Shown piece after piece: positions 41,518 to 50,804 of a stretch of 64,000 nt of DNA (position 1 is the stretch's first letter; every line of letters begins with the position of its first letter). This DNA is from Chryseobacterium sp. JUb7 (GTDB lineage Bacteria; Bacteroidota; Bacteroidia; Flavobacteriales; Weeksellaceae). A program made the translations under genes and the position numbers. The stretch is from positions 496,001-560,000 of the forward strand of contig NZ_JANUFF010000002.1 in NCBI RefSeq assembly GCF_024806495.1, in the 5' to 3' direction. The notes beneath the pieces were generated by a model that was given only the letters and a program-made list of their open reading frames with translations, was not told where the DNA came from and did no database searches.

Positions 41518-42723
41518 ATGGAACTTATTCACAGAAATTTAGCAATCGGAATTCACGATGCTTTACAAGAAACATTTTTCGAGAAAAATAAATATGCCGA
41601 TAAAGTCATTGAAAGACTTTTAAAAGCACACAGAAAATGGGGAAGCCAAGACAGAGCGGTTGTTTCTGAGATTTTCTATAATATCATCCGTTGGAAAAAA
41701 CGTCTTGAATACTATATGGGTGAAGGGGTAAAACCTAATAATATTTACAAATTGATCATTGCTTATCTTCTTTGGAGCAAGACAAATTATAAAAAATTTG
41801 AAGAATTTGACGGAATAAAAATCGCTGATATCCTTACAAAGCTTAAAAAAAATACAGTTCCTACCAAAGCTATTGAACATTCTATTCCTGAATGGCTTGC
41901 TGAAACTTTGGAAAAAGAATTAGGAGACCAATGGGAAAAGGAAATGCTAGCTTTAAACGAGCAGGCTCCGACAGTTTTAAGAGCAAACTCTTTAAGGACG
42001 ACTCCAAGAGAGCTTATTTCTGATCTTTCTGATGAAAATATTGTAGCTTATCCTATCAAAAACTATCCTGATGCGGTACAGTTAGAAGAAAAAAAGAACG
42101 TTTTTCTTACAACTGCATTTAAAGAAGGATTATTTGAAGTTCAGGATGCTTCATCTCAAAAAATCGGATATTTTCTTGATGTAAAAGAAGGTCAGAGAGT
42201 TGTTGACGCTTGTGCAGGTGCAGGAGGAAAAACCCTTCACTTGGCTGCTTTGATGGGAAACAAAGGACAGATCATTGCCTTAGATATTTTCGAATGGAAA
42301 CTGGCAGAGTTGAAGCGTCGTGCAAAAAGAGCCGGAGCCCACAACATCGAAACACGTATGATTTCTGATAATAAAGTAATCAAAAGACTGCATGAAAAAG
42401 CAGACAGATTATTGATCGATGCCCCATGTTCAGGTCTTGGAGTTTTGAAAAGAAATCCGGACAGCAAATGGAAAATCGATCAGGATTTTATTGACAGAAT
42501 TAAAAAAGAGCAGCAACAGATTCTTCAGGATTACTCTAAAATGCTAAAAAAAGGAGGACAGATGGTTTATGCAACATGTTCAATCCTTCCTTCAGAAAAT
42601 AGCGGACAGGTTGAGGAATTCATTAAAAACAATCCGAATTTCAGAATGCTTAAGGATGAGAAAGTAATGCCTAGTCAGGGCTACGATGGATTCTATATGG
42701 CTTTAATTGAAAGAGTTTCTTAA
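41518..42723 (+). CDS. RsmB/NOP2-type rRNA cytosine-C5 methyltransferase
   Basis: A 401-residue SAM-dependent methyltransferase. The N-terminal region (about 1-140) resembles the NusB-like RNA-binding part, shorter than in E. coli RsmB. The catalytic domain has the SAM motif DACAGAGGKTLHLA, Cys304 in DAPCSGLG and Cys354 in YATCSI, the two cysteines used by m5C RNA methyltransferases. Target is probably 16S rRNA, but which position cannot be told. A TATTTTTG box at 41482-41489 is a likely promoter element. Confidence 0.9.
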   Translation: MELIHRNLAIGIHDALQETFFEKNKYADKVIERLLKAHRKWGSQDRAVVSEIFYNIIRWKKRLEYYMGEGVKPNNIYKLIIAYLLWSKTNYKKFEEFDGIKIADILTKLKKNTVPTKAIEHSIPEWLAETLEKELGDQWEKEMLALNEQAPTVLRANSLRTTPRELISDLSDENIVAYPIKNYPDAVQLEEKKNVFLTTAFKEGLFEVQDASSQKIGYFLDVKEGQRVVDACAGAGGKTLHLAALMGNKGQIIALDIFEWKLAELKRRAKRAGAHNIETRMISDNKVIKRLHEKADRLLIDAPCSGLGVLKRNPDSKWKIDQDFIDRIKKEQQQILQDYSKMLKKGGQMVYATCSILPSENSGQVEEFIKNNPNFRMLKDEKVMPSQGYDGFYMALIERVS

Positions 42724-42918
42724 ATAATATAATAGCATTTATATCAAAATATCAAGACTACTCTATTTCAGGGTAGTCTTTTTGTTGACCGTTGATTCAG
42801 TAATTTAATTCTAATCATCTGGAATTAATATTGGCAAATGATATTTTCAATTCGTAAGAGTAACCTTCAAATAAAGTTTTACACTTATCCTCTAAAAACT
42901 ATTTTAAAATTCACAAAG

Positions 42919-42949
42919 TTGATAGTCTGTTAACTAAAATTTATCTTTG
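42919..42949 (+). promoter_or_regulatory. Promoter of the PNGase F gene
   Basis: TTG (42919-42921), 20 bp, then TATCTTTG (42942-42949); the ATG is at 42969. Good match to the Bacteroidota consensus. Confidence 0.7.
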
Positions 42950-42968
42950 TGAAAAACCATTTTCTATT

Positions 42969-44633
42969 ATGCGTCAAAGAATTTTAGTAAGTTTCTTTAG
43001 CTTTTTATTCTGCCTGAATTTTGCGCAGACCTATGAAGTTCAATACATCAGTTCATACAACGGAAAAGTACTGACCGAACAAACTCCTACGCTGGTTTGG
43101 GCTAATGACAAAGAAAATTTCATTCTCAACAATAAAATCAGAGAACAAAAAGCAGAATATCCTTTCGAAATAACAAAAGTTGAGAAACCGTCAAATGCGG
43201 TCATTTCTTTTGCTTTCTTAAAACCAAACGAGATAATCTCAGCTTCAGATACGGAATCTGTCGGAAAACAAACTTTCGAGCTCACGAATGAAACAAAAAA
43301 AATCTTAGGCTATAACTGTAAAAAAGCAGTTACTAAAATCAACTCAAATACTATTGAAGTATGGTATACCAATGACTTAAAAATCAAAGGCGGACCATCC
43401 AGCCTTGGACAAAACCTGGGCTTTGTACTGGAAATTGAAAGGAATAAAAATTCAGTGATTACAGCCAATTCCATTAAAAAAGTAAAAAAAACAGATATTG
43501 AAAATCTAATAAAAGGATCGATCAACCCTACCGATCAGTTAGGATATAAAGATCTTCTGTGGAAAAGCAGATTCACAACATTACCCGTTTTTGACAACGA
43601 AACCATTAATTTTTCAGACCAGTCAAAATCTGACCAGAACATAAAAAGATTCGCCAACGGAACAATTATTCTTAAAAAAATTAAGTTTCCTAAAATCTCA
43701 GAAGGCGAACTTATTTTCGCAGAACTGAAGCAACAGTCAAATGGTGACGCTTATGACAGAACAGGAACTGTTTTTGTTGTTCCGCAGGATAAATCCCAAT
43801 CTTTCTTCGACGGACTGGAAAAAGGTGCTAAAACACTTCCTACCTATGACAATGGAAACGGAAAACAGTATTACGGAATAACTGCTACAGAAAAATACAG
43901 TCCTTCCATTGAAATGATGCGTTTTTTTACCGCATTCGGGATTAATAAATTTAATCATATTCAATTAAAAGATAAAAACTGGCAAAGCATAAGTCCTTAC
44001 CGTCAGGATATCACAGAACTTAAACCTTCTCTTTCTGAAAAAGAACTTTGGGTAGGTGTATTTATCGGAAATTATGATAAAGGCGGGCACAAAGTGAGTT
44101 TAGAAATTACCATTCACAAAAGCGATCAGACCGTCAGTAAAAACAATACAGTTATTCCTTTATTCAATAGCTTAAACATTATGGAAATGGACGGACAGGA
44201 TTATTCTACCATGTTTAATCAGGACAAAGGTTTGTTTGTAGAGTTTACATTAAAAAAAGATTTAAAAAATGCGCAGCTGAGATACATCACCACAGGTCAT
44301 GGCGGTTGGGAAAACGGAGACGAATTCGTTCCTAAAGCCAATTCTATTTTTCTGGACGGAAAAATGACGTACTCTTTTGTACCGTGGAGATCAGACTGCG
44401 GCTCTTACCGTCTTTACAATCCTGCATCAGGAAATTTTCCGGACGGACTTTCATCATCGGACCTGAGCAGATCAAACTGGTGTCCGGGAACAGTTACCAA
44501 TCCGAACTTTATTCAATTGGGAGATTTAAAAGCGGGAAAACACACCATCCAGGTGATAATTCCACAAGGTCCTACAGAAGGAACGAGCTTTAGTTCCTGG
44601 AATGTTTCAGGAGTATTACTAGGGTCTGAATAA
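42969..44633 (+). CDS. Peptide-N-glycosidase F (PNGase F-II-like) with extra N-terminal domain
   Basis: A 554-residue exported glycoamidase that would remove N-linked glycans from asparagine. The signal peptide ends CLNFAQ. Residues about 20-190 form a GLPGLI-like beta domain (KKILGYNCKKAVTKINSNTIEVWYTNDL); a PNGase F form with an added N-terminal bowl-like domain is known from Elizabethkingia. The two eight-stranded PNGase F domains follow: GDAYDRTGTVFVVP with Asp263 aligned to catalytic Asp60 of mature PNGase F, GYVGVFIGNYDKGGHK-like strand, then YITTGHGGWENGDEF and SDLSRSNWCPG. Cysteines near the end may pair. Target glycoproteins unknown. Confidence 0.82.
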   Translation: MRQRILVSFFSFLFCLNFAQTYEVQYISSYNGKVLTEQTPTLVWANDKENFILNNKIREQKAEYPFEITKVEKPSNAVISFAFLKPNEIISASDTESVGKQTFELTNETKKILGYNCKKAVTKINSNTIEVWYTNDLKIKGGPSSLGQNLGFVLEIERNKNSVITANSIKKVKKTDIENLIKGSINPTDQLGYKDLLWKSRFTTLPVFDNETINFSDQSKSDQNIKRFANGTIILKKIKFPKISEGELIFAELKQQSNGDAYDRTGTVFVVPQDKSQSFFDGLEKGAKTLPTYDNGNGKQYYGITATEKYSPSIEMMRFFTAFGINKFNHIQLKDKNWQSISPYRQDITELKPSLSEKELWVGVFIGNYDKGGHKVSLEITIHKSDQTVSKNNTVIPLFNSLNIMEMDGQDYSTMFNQDKGLFVEFTLKKDLKNAQLRYITTGHGGWENGDEFVPKANSIFLDGKMTYSFVPWRSDCGSYRLYNPASGNFPDGLSSSDLSRSNWCPGTVTNPNFIQLGDLKAGKHTIQVIIPQGPTEGTSFSSWNVSGVLLGSE

Positions 44634-44639
44634 AAACAA

Positions 44640-44700
44640 AACCTTCTCGCAAACTGAATTGCAAGAAGGTAAAAACACAAATGATGAAAAAAAATTATTT
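44640..44700. other. Hairpin plus array-like motif behind the PNGase F gene
   Basis: The arms ACCTTCT / AGAAGGT (44641-44670) form a hairpin. On the plus strand AACACAAATGATGA (44674-44687) follows, an exact 14-nt copy of the motif in array units 2 and 4-6. On the minus strand the motif's complement precedes the hairpin, which then has a TTTTGTTTTT tail like a terminator. The DNA may thus encode either a motif-bearing 3' UTR or a short minus-strand RNA complementary to the array RNAs. Confidence 0.45.
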
Positions 44701-44903
44701 CGAGCCACAAAGTAAAGCCAAAAATTCCAATTATTAATTAACATAGATTAATAAATATTTCATTTTTATTTCGTATACAGATAATGATTTCGATTGCACA
44801 GCGAAAAAAATCAACCAAAATCATGTTTTTCATTGAAAATAATTAAAATTTTACTTTAAAATAAATTATTACATTAAAAATTTAAACTTAATTAAAATTT
44901 TTA
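44701..44903. other. AT-rich gap without recognised gene
   Basis: No protein-like frame, repeat or hairpin that I can support between the PNGase F 3' region and the asnB promoter. Confidence 0.5.
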
Positions 44904-44934
44904 TTGTTAATTTTAAACTACAGTTATACTTTTG
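44904..44934 (+). promoter_or_regulatory. asnB promoter
   Basis: TTG (44904-44906), 20 bp, then TACTTTTG (44927-44934); the ATG is at 44955. Confidence 0.7.
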
Positions 44935-44954
44935 TTTCAAATAAATGATAAAAA

Positions 44955-46625
44955 ATGTGCGGAATTGTATGCTTGTTTGATGCCAAACAAAAAACAGAAA
45001 TATTAAGACCTCAGGTCTTGGAAATGTCAAAAAAAATTCGTCATAGAGGACCGGATTGGAGCGGCGTATTTCAAAATGAAAAAGTAATTTTCTCTCACGA
45101 AAGACTGGCAATTGTAGATCCTACTTCAGGAAAACAGCCGTTATTTTCTAAAGACGGCACTCTTGTTTTAGCCGTAAACGGAGAAATATATAACCATAGA
45201 GAATTAAAAGAAGAGTTTCCTGATTATGAATTTCAGACTCAATCTGACTGTGAAGTTATTTTAGCACTTTATGAGAAATACGGAAAAGATTTTATAGAAA
45301 AACTTAACGGAATTTTCGCTTTTTCACTCTACGATATCAAAAATGACACCTATTTAATTGCCCGCGACCATATGGGAATCTGCCCTCTTTATCACGGGTG
45401 GGATAAAAACGGAAATTATTATGTTGCTTCTGAACTGAAAGCATTAGAAGGAATCTGCAAAACGATTGAAACATTTTTACCAGGACACCTTGTGCACAGT
45501 AAAGACGGAAACCAGCTTCAACAATGGTATAAAAGAGACTGGGAAAGTTTTGATCATGTAAAAGATAACGAGACTGATATTTCAAAAATTAGAAAAGGCC
45601 TTGAAGATGCCGTTCACAGACAATTAATGAGTGATGTTCCTTATGGTGTTCTTCTTTCTGGAGGATTGGATTCGTCGGTCATTTCTGCGATCACGGCGAA
45701 GTTTGCAAGACAAAGAATTGAAAGCGGGGATACTCAGGAAGCCTGGTATCCAAGGTTACACAGTTTTGCCGTTGGACTGGTTGGTTCTCCGGATCTTGCC
45801 GCTGCTCAAAAAGCAGCAGAACATATCGGATCTGTCCACCACGAAGTTAACTTTACGGTTCAGGAAGGTCTTGATGCTATCCGGGATGTAATTTATCATT
45901 TAGAAACCTATGACGTAACGACAATCAGAGCATCTACCCCGATGTACCTTTTAGCAAGAGTTATCAAATCAATGGGGATCAAAATGGTACTTTCCGGAGA
46001 AGGATCCGATGAGCTGTTTGGTGGATATCTGTATTTCCATAAGGCACCGAATGCAAAAGAATTTCACGATGAAACCGTAAGAAAATTAGGAAAACTCCAT
46101 CTTTACGATTGTCTGAGGGCTAATAAGGCTTTAATGAGCTGGGGAATTGAGGGCCGTGTCCCTTTCCTCGATAAAGAATTCATGGATATCGCGATGGCAG
46201 TAAATCCTCAGGATAAAATGATCAGTATTTCTGAAGGAAAAATTGAAAAATGGGTCTTAAGAAAAGCTTTTGAAGATATGCTTCCGGATTCTATTGTCTG
46301 GAGACAAAAAGAACAGTTTTCAGATGGTGTCGGGTATTCCTGGATTGATACCTTAAAAGAAGTTGCTGAAAAAGAAGTCACTGATGAGATGATGGCTAAT
46401 GCTAAATTCAGATTTCCGCTCAATACTCCACAGAATAAAGAAGAATATCGTTACCGAACCATTTTTGAAGAACATTTTCCAAGTGAAACCGCTGCTGCAA
46501 CAGTTCCTTCTGTACCCTCAGTAGCCTGCTCCACTCCTATCGCGCTGGAATGGGACGAAGCCTTCAAAAAAATGAATGATCCAAGCGGAAGAGCGGTAAA
46601 AGTACATGAAACGTCTTATGAATAA
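44955..46625 (+). CDS. asnB: Asparagine synthase B (glutamine-hydrolysing)
   Basis: A 556-residue two-domain enzyme making asparagine from aspartate, glutamine and ATP. The N-terminal glutaminase domain begins with the nucleophile Cys2 (MCGIVCLFD) and contains RHRGPDWSG and VNGEIYNHRELK. The synthetase domain has the PP-loop SGGLDSS (235-241) and the SGEGSDELFGGYLYFHKAP segment. The GIEGRVPFLDKEFM motif also fits AsnB. Length and start match E. coli AsnB. It has its own promoter and terminator. Confidence 0.97.
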   Translation: MCGIVCLFDAKQKTEILRPQVLEMSKKIRHRGPDWSGVFQNEKVIFSHERLAIVDPTSGKQPLFSKDGTLVLAVNGEIYNHRELKEEFPDYEFQTQSDCEVILALYEKYGKDFIEKLNGIFAFSLYDIKNDTYLIARDHMGICPLYHGWDKNGNYYVASELKALEGICKTIETFLPGHLVHSKDGNQLQQWYKRDWESFDHVKDNETDISKIRKGLEDAVHRQLMSDVPYGVLLSGGLDSSVISAITAKFARQRIESGDTQEAWYPRLHSFAVGLVGSPDLAAAQKAAEHIGSVHHEVNFTVQEGLDAIRDVIYHLETYDVTTIRASTPMYLLARVIKSMGIKMVLSGEGSDELFGGYLYFHKAPNAKEFHDETVRKLGKLHLYDCLRANKALMSWGIEGRVPFLDKEFMDIAMAVNPQDKMISISEGKIEKWVLRKAFEDMLPDSIVWRQKEQFSDGVGYSWIDTLKEVAEKEVTDEMMANAKFRFPLNTPQNKEEYRYRTIFEEHFPSETAAATVPSVPSVACSTPIALEWDEAFKKMNDPSGRAVKVHETSYE

Positions 46626-46740
46626 AGGATTTAGAGACCGGGGTTTATGGCTTATTTTAAATGAGTTATAATTAATTTTAATTCACAATCTGAACCAAAT
46701 CCTACGCCCTAAAACCTATTACCTGAAAAATAATTTTATT

Positions 46741-46770
46741 AATCCTGTAGCGATACAGGATTTTCTTTTG
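46741..46770 (+). terminator. Intrinsic terminator of asnB
   Basis: The stem AATCCTGTA / TACAGGATT with a tight loop is followed by TTCTTTTG. Confidence 0.75.
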
Positions 46771-46833
46771 AATTAACGATAATAATATTGTCAGATTTTA
46801 ACCGTTAATCAAAAATAATATCTAATAAATAAT

Positions 46834-46841
46834 TATATTTG
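46834..46841 (+). promoter_or_regulatory. Possible promoter box
   Basis: TATATTTG fits TAnnTTTG and lies 27 bp before the ATG at 46869. No clear -33 element. Confidence 0.45.
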
Positions 46842-46868
46842 GAAAACGAAAATATCAATTATAAGAAA

Positions 46869-47681
46869 ATGAGAAGAAACCTTACTATTTTATTTGCCTT
46901 ATTATCTATATCTTTTGCTTTTGGACAAGGAAAATATGGCAAATATCTTAATTCAAGAAAGCTTGCTTTATCCTATAAAAGTGTGAAGGATGCTGATAAA
47001 GATGACTACTATCAACAATATTATTGGTTAGTAAAAGCTGAGCAGCTAAAAACTTACCCCCACCTTAAAGATGTAAAACCTGTGGTTTTATACGAATTCG
47101 TAAAGAAGGTAAACCCTCAGAATACTACTAAAAAATTAGATGACAGAGGAAAAGAACTTAGAAAAACTGCAGAATTATCATTGGATCAGTATTTTAAAAA
47201 TAAAAATTTCGAGAATAATTCTGTATTGATGTATAATCTTGAAACCTATGTAGATCCTTCTAAAGGTCAGTATTATACTAAAGTAGATGCTGAAAAAATT
47301 AAGGAGCTCGTTCCGAAAGAATTGTTTGCTTTCAATTCCAATAACAGAAATACAGGTGAAGATAAAACATTCTATCTTTGGATTGACAAGAAAAAAGACG
47401 GTTTCAATATTGTAGATATTATTCCAAACGAAAAGGACAATAAGGATTTCTATGCAAGAGTAAAACAATATCTTCCAACATATAAATTCTCCAAATATGT
47501 TCCTTCAGTGAAAAAAGGTAATAAAACAGACAAAACAGACGTAAACTTTTACTACATCATGCCTTTTGAACAAAACACTGATAATATAGAATACAAAACA
47601 GAGGACTTCAAAACTTTTTATTTAAGCCAGTACAGAAAAGCCGGTGACGAATGGAAAGGAGTAGAAAAATCCAGAAAATAA
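46869..47681 (+). CDS. Exported protein of unknown function
   Basis: A 270-residue protein beginning MRRNLTILFALLSISFAFGQ, a signal peptide with probable cleavage near GQ. The mature part is lysine- and tyrosine-rich (YKSVKDADKDDYYQQYYWLVKAEQ) with a beta-rich second half (NVDINFYYIMP-like strand near the end). I recognise no domain. The start at 46869 is preferred because a promoter box overlaps the upstream in-frame TTG at 46839. Closed by a strong terminator, so it is a single-gene unit. Confidence 0.75.
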   Translation: MRRNLTILFALLSISFAFGQGKYGKYLNSRKLALSYKSVKDADKDDYYQQYYWLVKAEQLKTYPHLKDVKPVVLYEFVKKVNPQNTTKKLDDRGKELRKTAELSLDQYFKNKNFENNSVLMYNLETYVDPSKGQYYTKVDAEKIKELVPKELFAFNSNNRNTGEDKTFYLWIDKKKDGFNIVDIIPNEKDNKDFYARVKQYLPTYKFSKYVPSVKKGNKTDKTDVNFYYIMPFEQNTDNIEYKTEDFKTFYLSQYRKAGDEWKGVEKSRK

Positions 47682-47687
47682 AACTAA

Positions 47688-47718
47688 AAGTCTTGTGAAA
47701 TTTCGCAAGACTTTTTTA
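47688..47718 (+). terminator. Intrinsic terminator
   Basis: The near-perfect palindrome AAGTCTTGTGAAATTTCGCAAGACTT (in two arms of 13) is followed by TTTT. Confidence 0.85.
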
Positions 47719-47818
47719 ATTTTATATGGATTTCTTTATCTAAAAGAATGGACTGTTTTTTGAACAGTAGTCTTTGAACAAAAAAAATCTGGAACTTTTT
47801 GGTTTCAGTGAATAAAAA

Positions 47819-49222
47819 ATGTCAGAAGTAATCTCACAACCCAATTCAATTAAAAAAATTCTCCCGTTGATTCTTGCAACCGCTATTTTTATGCAAATGC
47901 TGGATTCAACAATCCTTAACACCTCTTTACCATCTATCGCAAGAGATCTTCAGGAATCTCCGCTCAATATGCAGAATGCAATCATCAGCTATGTATTGAC
48001 ATTGGCAGTATTTATGCCGGCAAGCGGATTTCTGGCAGACAGGTTCGGAACCCAAAAGATCTTTATTTTTTCTTTAATTCTTTTCAGTTTGGGATCGTTG
48101 TTTTGTGCAATGTCCCAAAACCTTACCCACCTTGTAATTTCCAGAGTTATTCAGGGTGTTGGAGGAAGTTTAATGACCCCTGTCGGAAAATTAGCTTTGA
48201 TCAAAACCTTCGATAAAAATGAATTATTAAAAGCTATGAATTTCGCCATTATCCCTGCGCTGATTGGACCCGTTTTAGGGCCTTTAGTGGGTGGATATAT
48301 GGTAGATTATCTTTCCTGGCACTGGATTTTTTTAATTAATATTCCCATCGGAATTCTTGGAATTGTTTTAGGATTAAAATTTATGCCCAATTATAAATCT
48401 GAAAATGTAGATTTTGATTTAAAAGGCTTTCTTATTTTTGCAGCTGCCTCTCTCCTGCTTTCTGTTTCTCTGGAACTATTCGGGGATCTTCAGAATACCA
48501 CTCCGGTTTTAGTGGTTTTCATTCTGGGTTTCCTTTTTATGTATTATTATTACAGACATGCAAAAAGAGATAACAGCCCGATTTTTCCGCTCAACTTGTT
48601 TCAGGTAAGAACTTTCAGAGTAGGAATTGTAGGAAACCTGGCTACCAGACTGGGAATCAGTGCTATTCCACTGTTACTTCCTTTAATGATTCAGATTGCT
48701 TATAAACAATCGGCTGTCACTTCAGGATGGATTATCGCTCCGATGGCTATCACTGCGATGTTCGGAAAATCTTACGTCATTAAAATCTTAAATAAATTCG
48801 GGTACCGACAGACTTTAATGACCAATACTTTCATTATCGGAACTTTGATCTGTCTTCTTGCTATTCCTGATGTTCACACGTCTTTATATTGGTTTATCCC
48901 GATTATTGCCATCTTAGGATTTTTCAACTCAATTCAGTTCACCTCTATGAATACCATCTCCATTGCCGATCTGAGAAATTTTCAAACCAGCAGCGGAAAT
49001 TCCCTATTGGCCGTAAATCAGCAGCTTGCCATTGGTTTCGGAATCGCTTTCGGACTGATTGTTTTAAAAATATTTGAAAACTCAGATTTTATAAAAGGGG
49101 AAGTTCATAATGCTTTCAGATATACATTCCTTACGGTCGGAATCTTAACTATTTTTTCAGGTTTTGTATTCAGAAGACTTCACATTTCTGACGGAAAAAA
49201 CATGAAATCGAAAGAAGATTAA
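47819..49222 (+). CDS. MFS drug exporter, DHA2 (EmrB/QacA) family
   Basis: A 467-residue inner membrane protein with about 13-14 predicted helices. The first helix carries the DHA2 motif MLDSTILNTSLPSIARDL, motif A is GFLADRFGTQKIF, the arginine of helix 4 lies in SRVIQGVGGSLMTPVG, and motif C is GPVLGPLVGGYMVD. These indicate proton-driven export of drugs or amphiphilic compounds. No membrane fusion partner (EmrA) is adjacent, so it may act alone. Substrate unknown. Confidence 0.92.
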   Translation: MSEVISQPNSIKKILPLILATAIFMQMLDSTILNTSLPSIARDLQESPLNMQNAIISYVLTLAVFMPASGFLADRFGTQKIFIFSLILFSLGSLFCAMSQNLTHLVISRVIQGVGGSLMTPVGKLALIKTFDKNELLKAMNFAIIPALIGPVLGPLVGGYMVDYLSWHWIFLINIPIGILGIVLGLKFMPNYKSENVDFDLKGFLIFAAASLLLSVSLELFGDLQNTTPVLVVFILGFLFMYYYYRHAKRDNSPIFPLNLFQVRTFRVGIVGNLATRLGISAIPLLLPLMIQIAYKQSAVTSGWIIAPMAITAMFGKSYVIKILNKFGYRQTLMTNTFIIGTLICLLAIPDVHTSLYWFIPIIAILGFFNSIQFTSMNTISIADLRNFQTSSGNSLLAVNQQLAIGFGIAFGLIVLKIFENSDFIKGEVHNAFRYTFLTVGILTIFSGFVFRRLHISDGKNMKSKED

Positions 49223-49367
49223 TAAAAATAGTGTAGATCATTTGCAGCAGTTGTTTATTAAACCATTTATCAAACCATTCACATAAAATCCTCGTCCCTT
49301 AATTATCACAGATCAATGGATCTGATTTTCCTGTGTCGTAATTTTGCTCTATTAATACCACACTATT

Positions 49368-50243
49368 ATGGCAACTAAAAAAGTAGAAAAAATAATACCT
49401 CCAAAGCCTGCTCATTTTGTGGGTGACGGTTTTAGAGTTCATAATTTTATTCCGGGCATTCATGGATTGGATATGAAAAGAATGGATCCTTTCATCATGC
49501 TTGATTATAATTCAAAATTTCATTTTAACGGAACAGATCAGCCCCGAGGGGTCGGCGTACACCCTCACAGAGGTTTTGAAACCGTAACCATCGCTTATCA
49601 GGGTCGCGTTCAGCATCATGACAGTGCCGGCGGTGGCGGAATTATCGGAGAAGGAGATGTACAGTGGATGACTGCCGCAAAAGGTGTTCTTCACAAAGAA
49701 TACCATGAAACGGAGTGGGCAAAAACAGGCGGAATCTTCCAGATGGTTCAGCTTTGGGTCAATCTTCCTTCTGTTTATAAAATGAGCTGTCCGAAATATC
49801 AGGCTATTAAAAAAGCTGATATGAAAAAAATTGATCTTGACGAAAATGGTTTCATCGAATTGATTTCCGGCCAGTATCAGGATCAAAAAGGTCCCGCTTT
49901 CACTTTCAGTCCGGTTCATATGATGAATGCAAAACTGAAGAAAGGCGGAAAAGCAAATTTTAATTTCCCTGCAAACTTTAATACGGGAGCGCTGATTGTA
50001 GAAGGAAATATCATCATCAACGGAGAGGAAAAAGCGCCCACCAATAATTTTGTTTTATTCAAAAATGAAGGAGAGCAGTTCACTATTGAAGCAACAGAAG
50101 ATTCAGTCGTTTTAATCATCAGCGGGATGCCTTTGGAAGAACCTATTTATCCACATGGACCCTTTGTAATGAATTCCAGAGAAGAAATTATGCAGGCTTT
50201 TGAAGATTATAATCTGGGAAGATTCGGATATCTGGCAGATTAA
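49368..50243 (+). CDS. Pirin family protein (first copy)
   Basis: A 291-residue bicupin. The N-terminal cupin has the pirin metal motif: HPHRGFETVTIAYQGRVQHHDS with GDVQWMTAAKGVLHKEY, which supplies the histidines and glutamate for iron. The C-terminal cupin contains FPANFNTGALIVEGN and the tail YPHGPFVMNSREEIMQAFEDYNLGRFG. Bacterial pirins are quercetinase-like or regulatory; the role here is unknown. It heads a stress-type cluster and a second, divergent pirin lies 560 bp downstream. Confidence 0.93.
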   Translation: MATKKVEKIIPPKPAHFVGDGFRVHNFIPGIHGLDMKRMDPFIMLDYNSKFHFNGTDQPRGVGVHPHRGFETVTIAYQGRVQHHDSAGGGGIIGEGDVQWMTAAKGVLHKEYHETEWAKTGGIFQMVQLWVNLPSVYKMSCPKYQAIKKADMKKIDLDENGFIELISGQYQDQKGPAFTFSPVHMMNAKLKKGGKANFNFPANFNTGALIVEGNIIINGEEKAPTNNFVLFKNEGEQFTIEATEDSVVLIISGMPLEEPIYPHGPFVMNSREEIMQAFEDYNLGRFGYLAD

Positions 50244-50290
50244 TATAGATTTTAATTATTTCTTTTTTCTTAATTTTATTTAGCTGGATT

Positions 50291-50404
50291 TTGCAAAGAC
50301 ACAAAGTTTATTGATAAGCATCATGCTTTAATTTATCTTTGATAAAATTGTTAGCTTAACTTTTGTCATACCGAGCTAACTCAAAGAATTTGTGTCTTTG
50401 TGAA
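50291..50404. repeat. REP-like inverted repeat
   Basis: TTGCAAAGACACAAAGT (from 50291) and ATTTGTGTCTTTGTGAA (to about 50405) are inverted copies about 80 bp apart, between the first pirin gene and the GNAT gene. Confidence 0.6.
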
Positions 50405-50428
50405 CATCCAACATAATTAAAAAAAATT

Positions 50429-50725
50429 ATGAAACAGGAATTTGAAAATATACCTCTAATAAATACAGGCAGCCGATTTGAAATTGAGTTCAACGGGCAT
50501 TTAGCCTTCATCGATTATCGCGAAATGGGAAGCCAGATCGCTTTAAATCATACCGAAGCAGATTTACTTATCTCAGGAACAGTGGTCGAAAAGACATTAC
50601 ACTACATCGAAGACCATCAAAAGAAAGCACTCCCCTTTTGTCCGTACGTCGCCTCATTCATTAAAAAAAATCCCGAATGGAAACGCGTTGTCGATGAAAG
50701 GTTTCATGGATACGATCAACTTTAA
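50429..50725 (+). CDS. Small GNAT-like acetyltransferase (Acetyltransf_CG type), first copy
   Basis: A 98-residue protein of the short GCN5-related group. FEIEFNGHLAFIDYREMGSQIALNHTEAD is the beta-hairpin start, VVEKTLHYIEDHQKK fits the acetyl-CoA-binding helix, and PFCPYVASFIKKNPEW is the hallmark CPY/CPF segment near the end. It resembles the 99-residue protein at 52688-52987 in layout. Substrate unknown. It lies between two pirin genes. Confidence 0.82.
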   Translation: MKQEFENIPLINTGSRFEIEFNGHLAFIDYREMGSQIALNHTEADLLISGTVVEKTLHYIEDHQKKALPFCPYVASFIKKNPEWKRVVDERFHGYDQL

Positions 50726-50804
50726 ATTTCATTAAAGTACCATAAATAGTAGAAAATTTACCTACATTAGCTTAAACAAAAATTGAAAAACCACTTTATA
50801 CACC

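Noticed and set aside
47405..47425. TGTAGATATT in the exported protein gene as another regulator site
   Set aside because: Only one half-site, inside coding sequence, without the second site or a TAnnTTTG box at the right distance.
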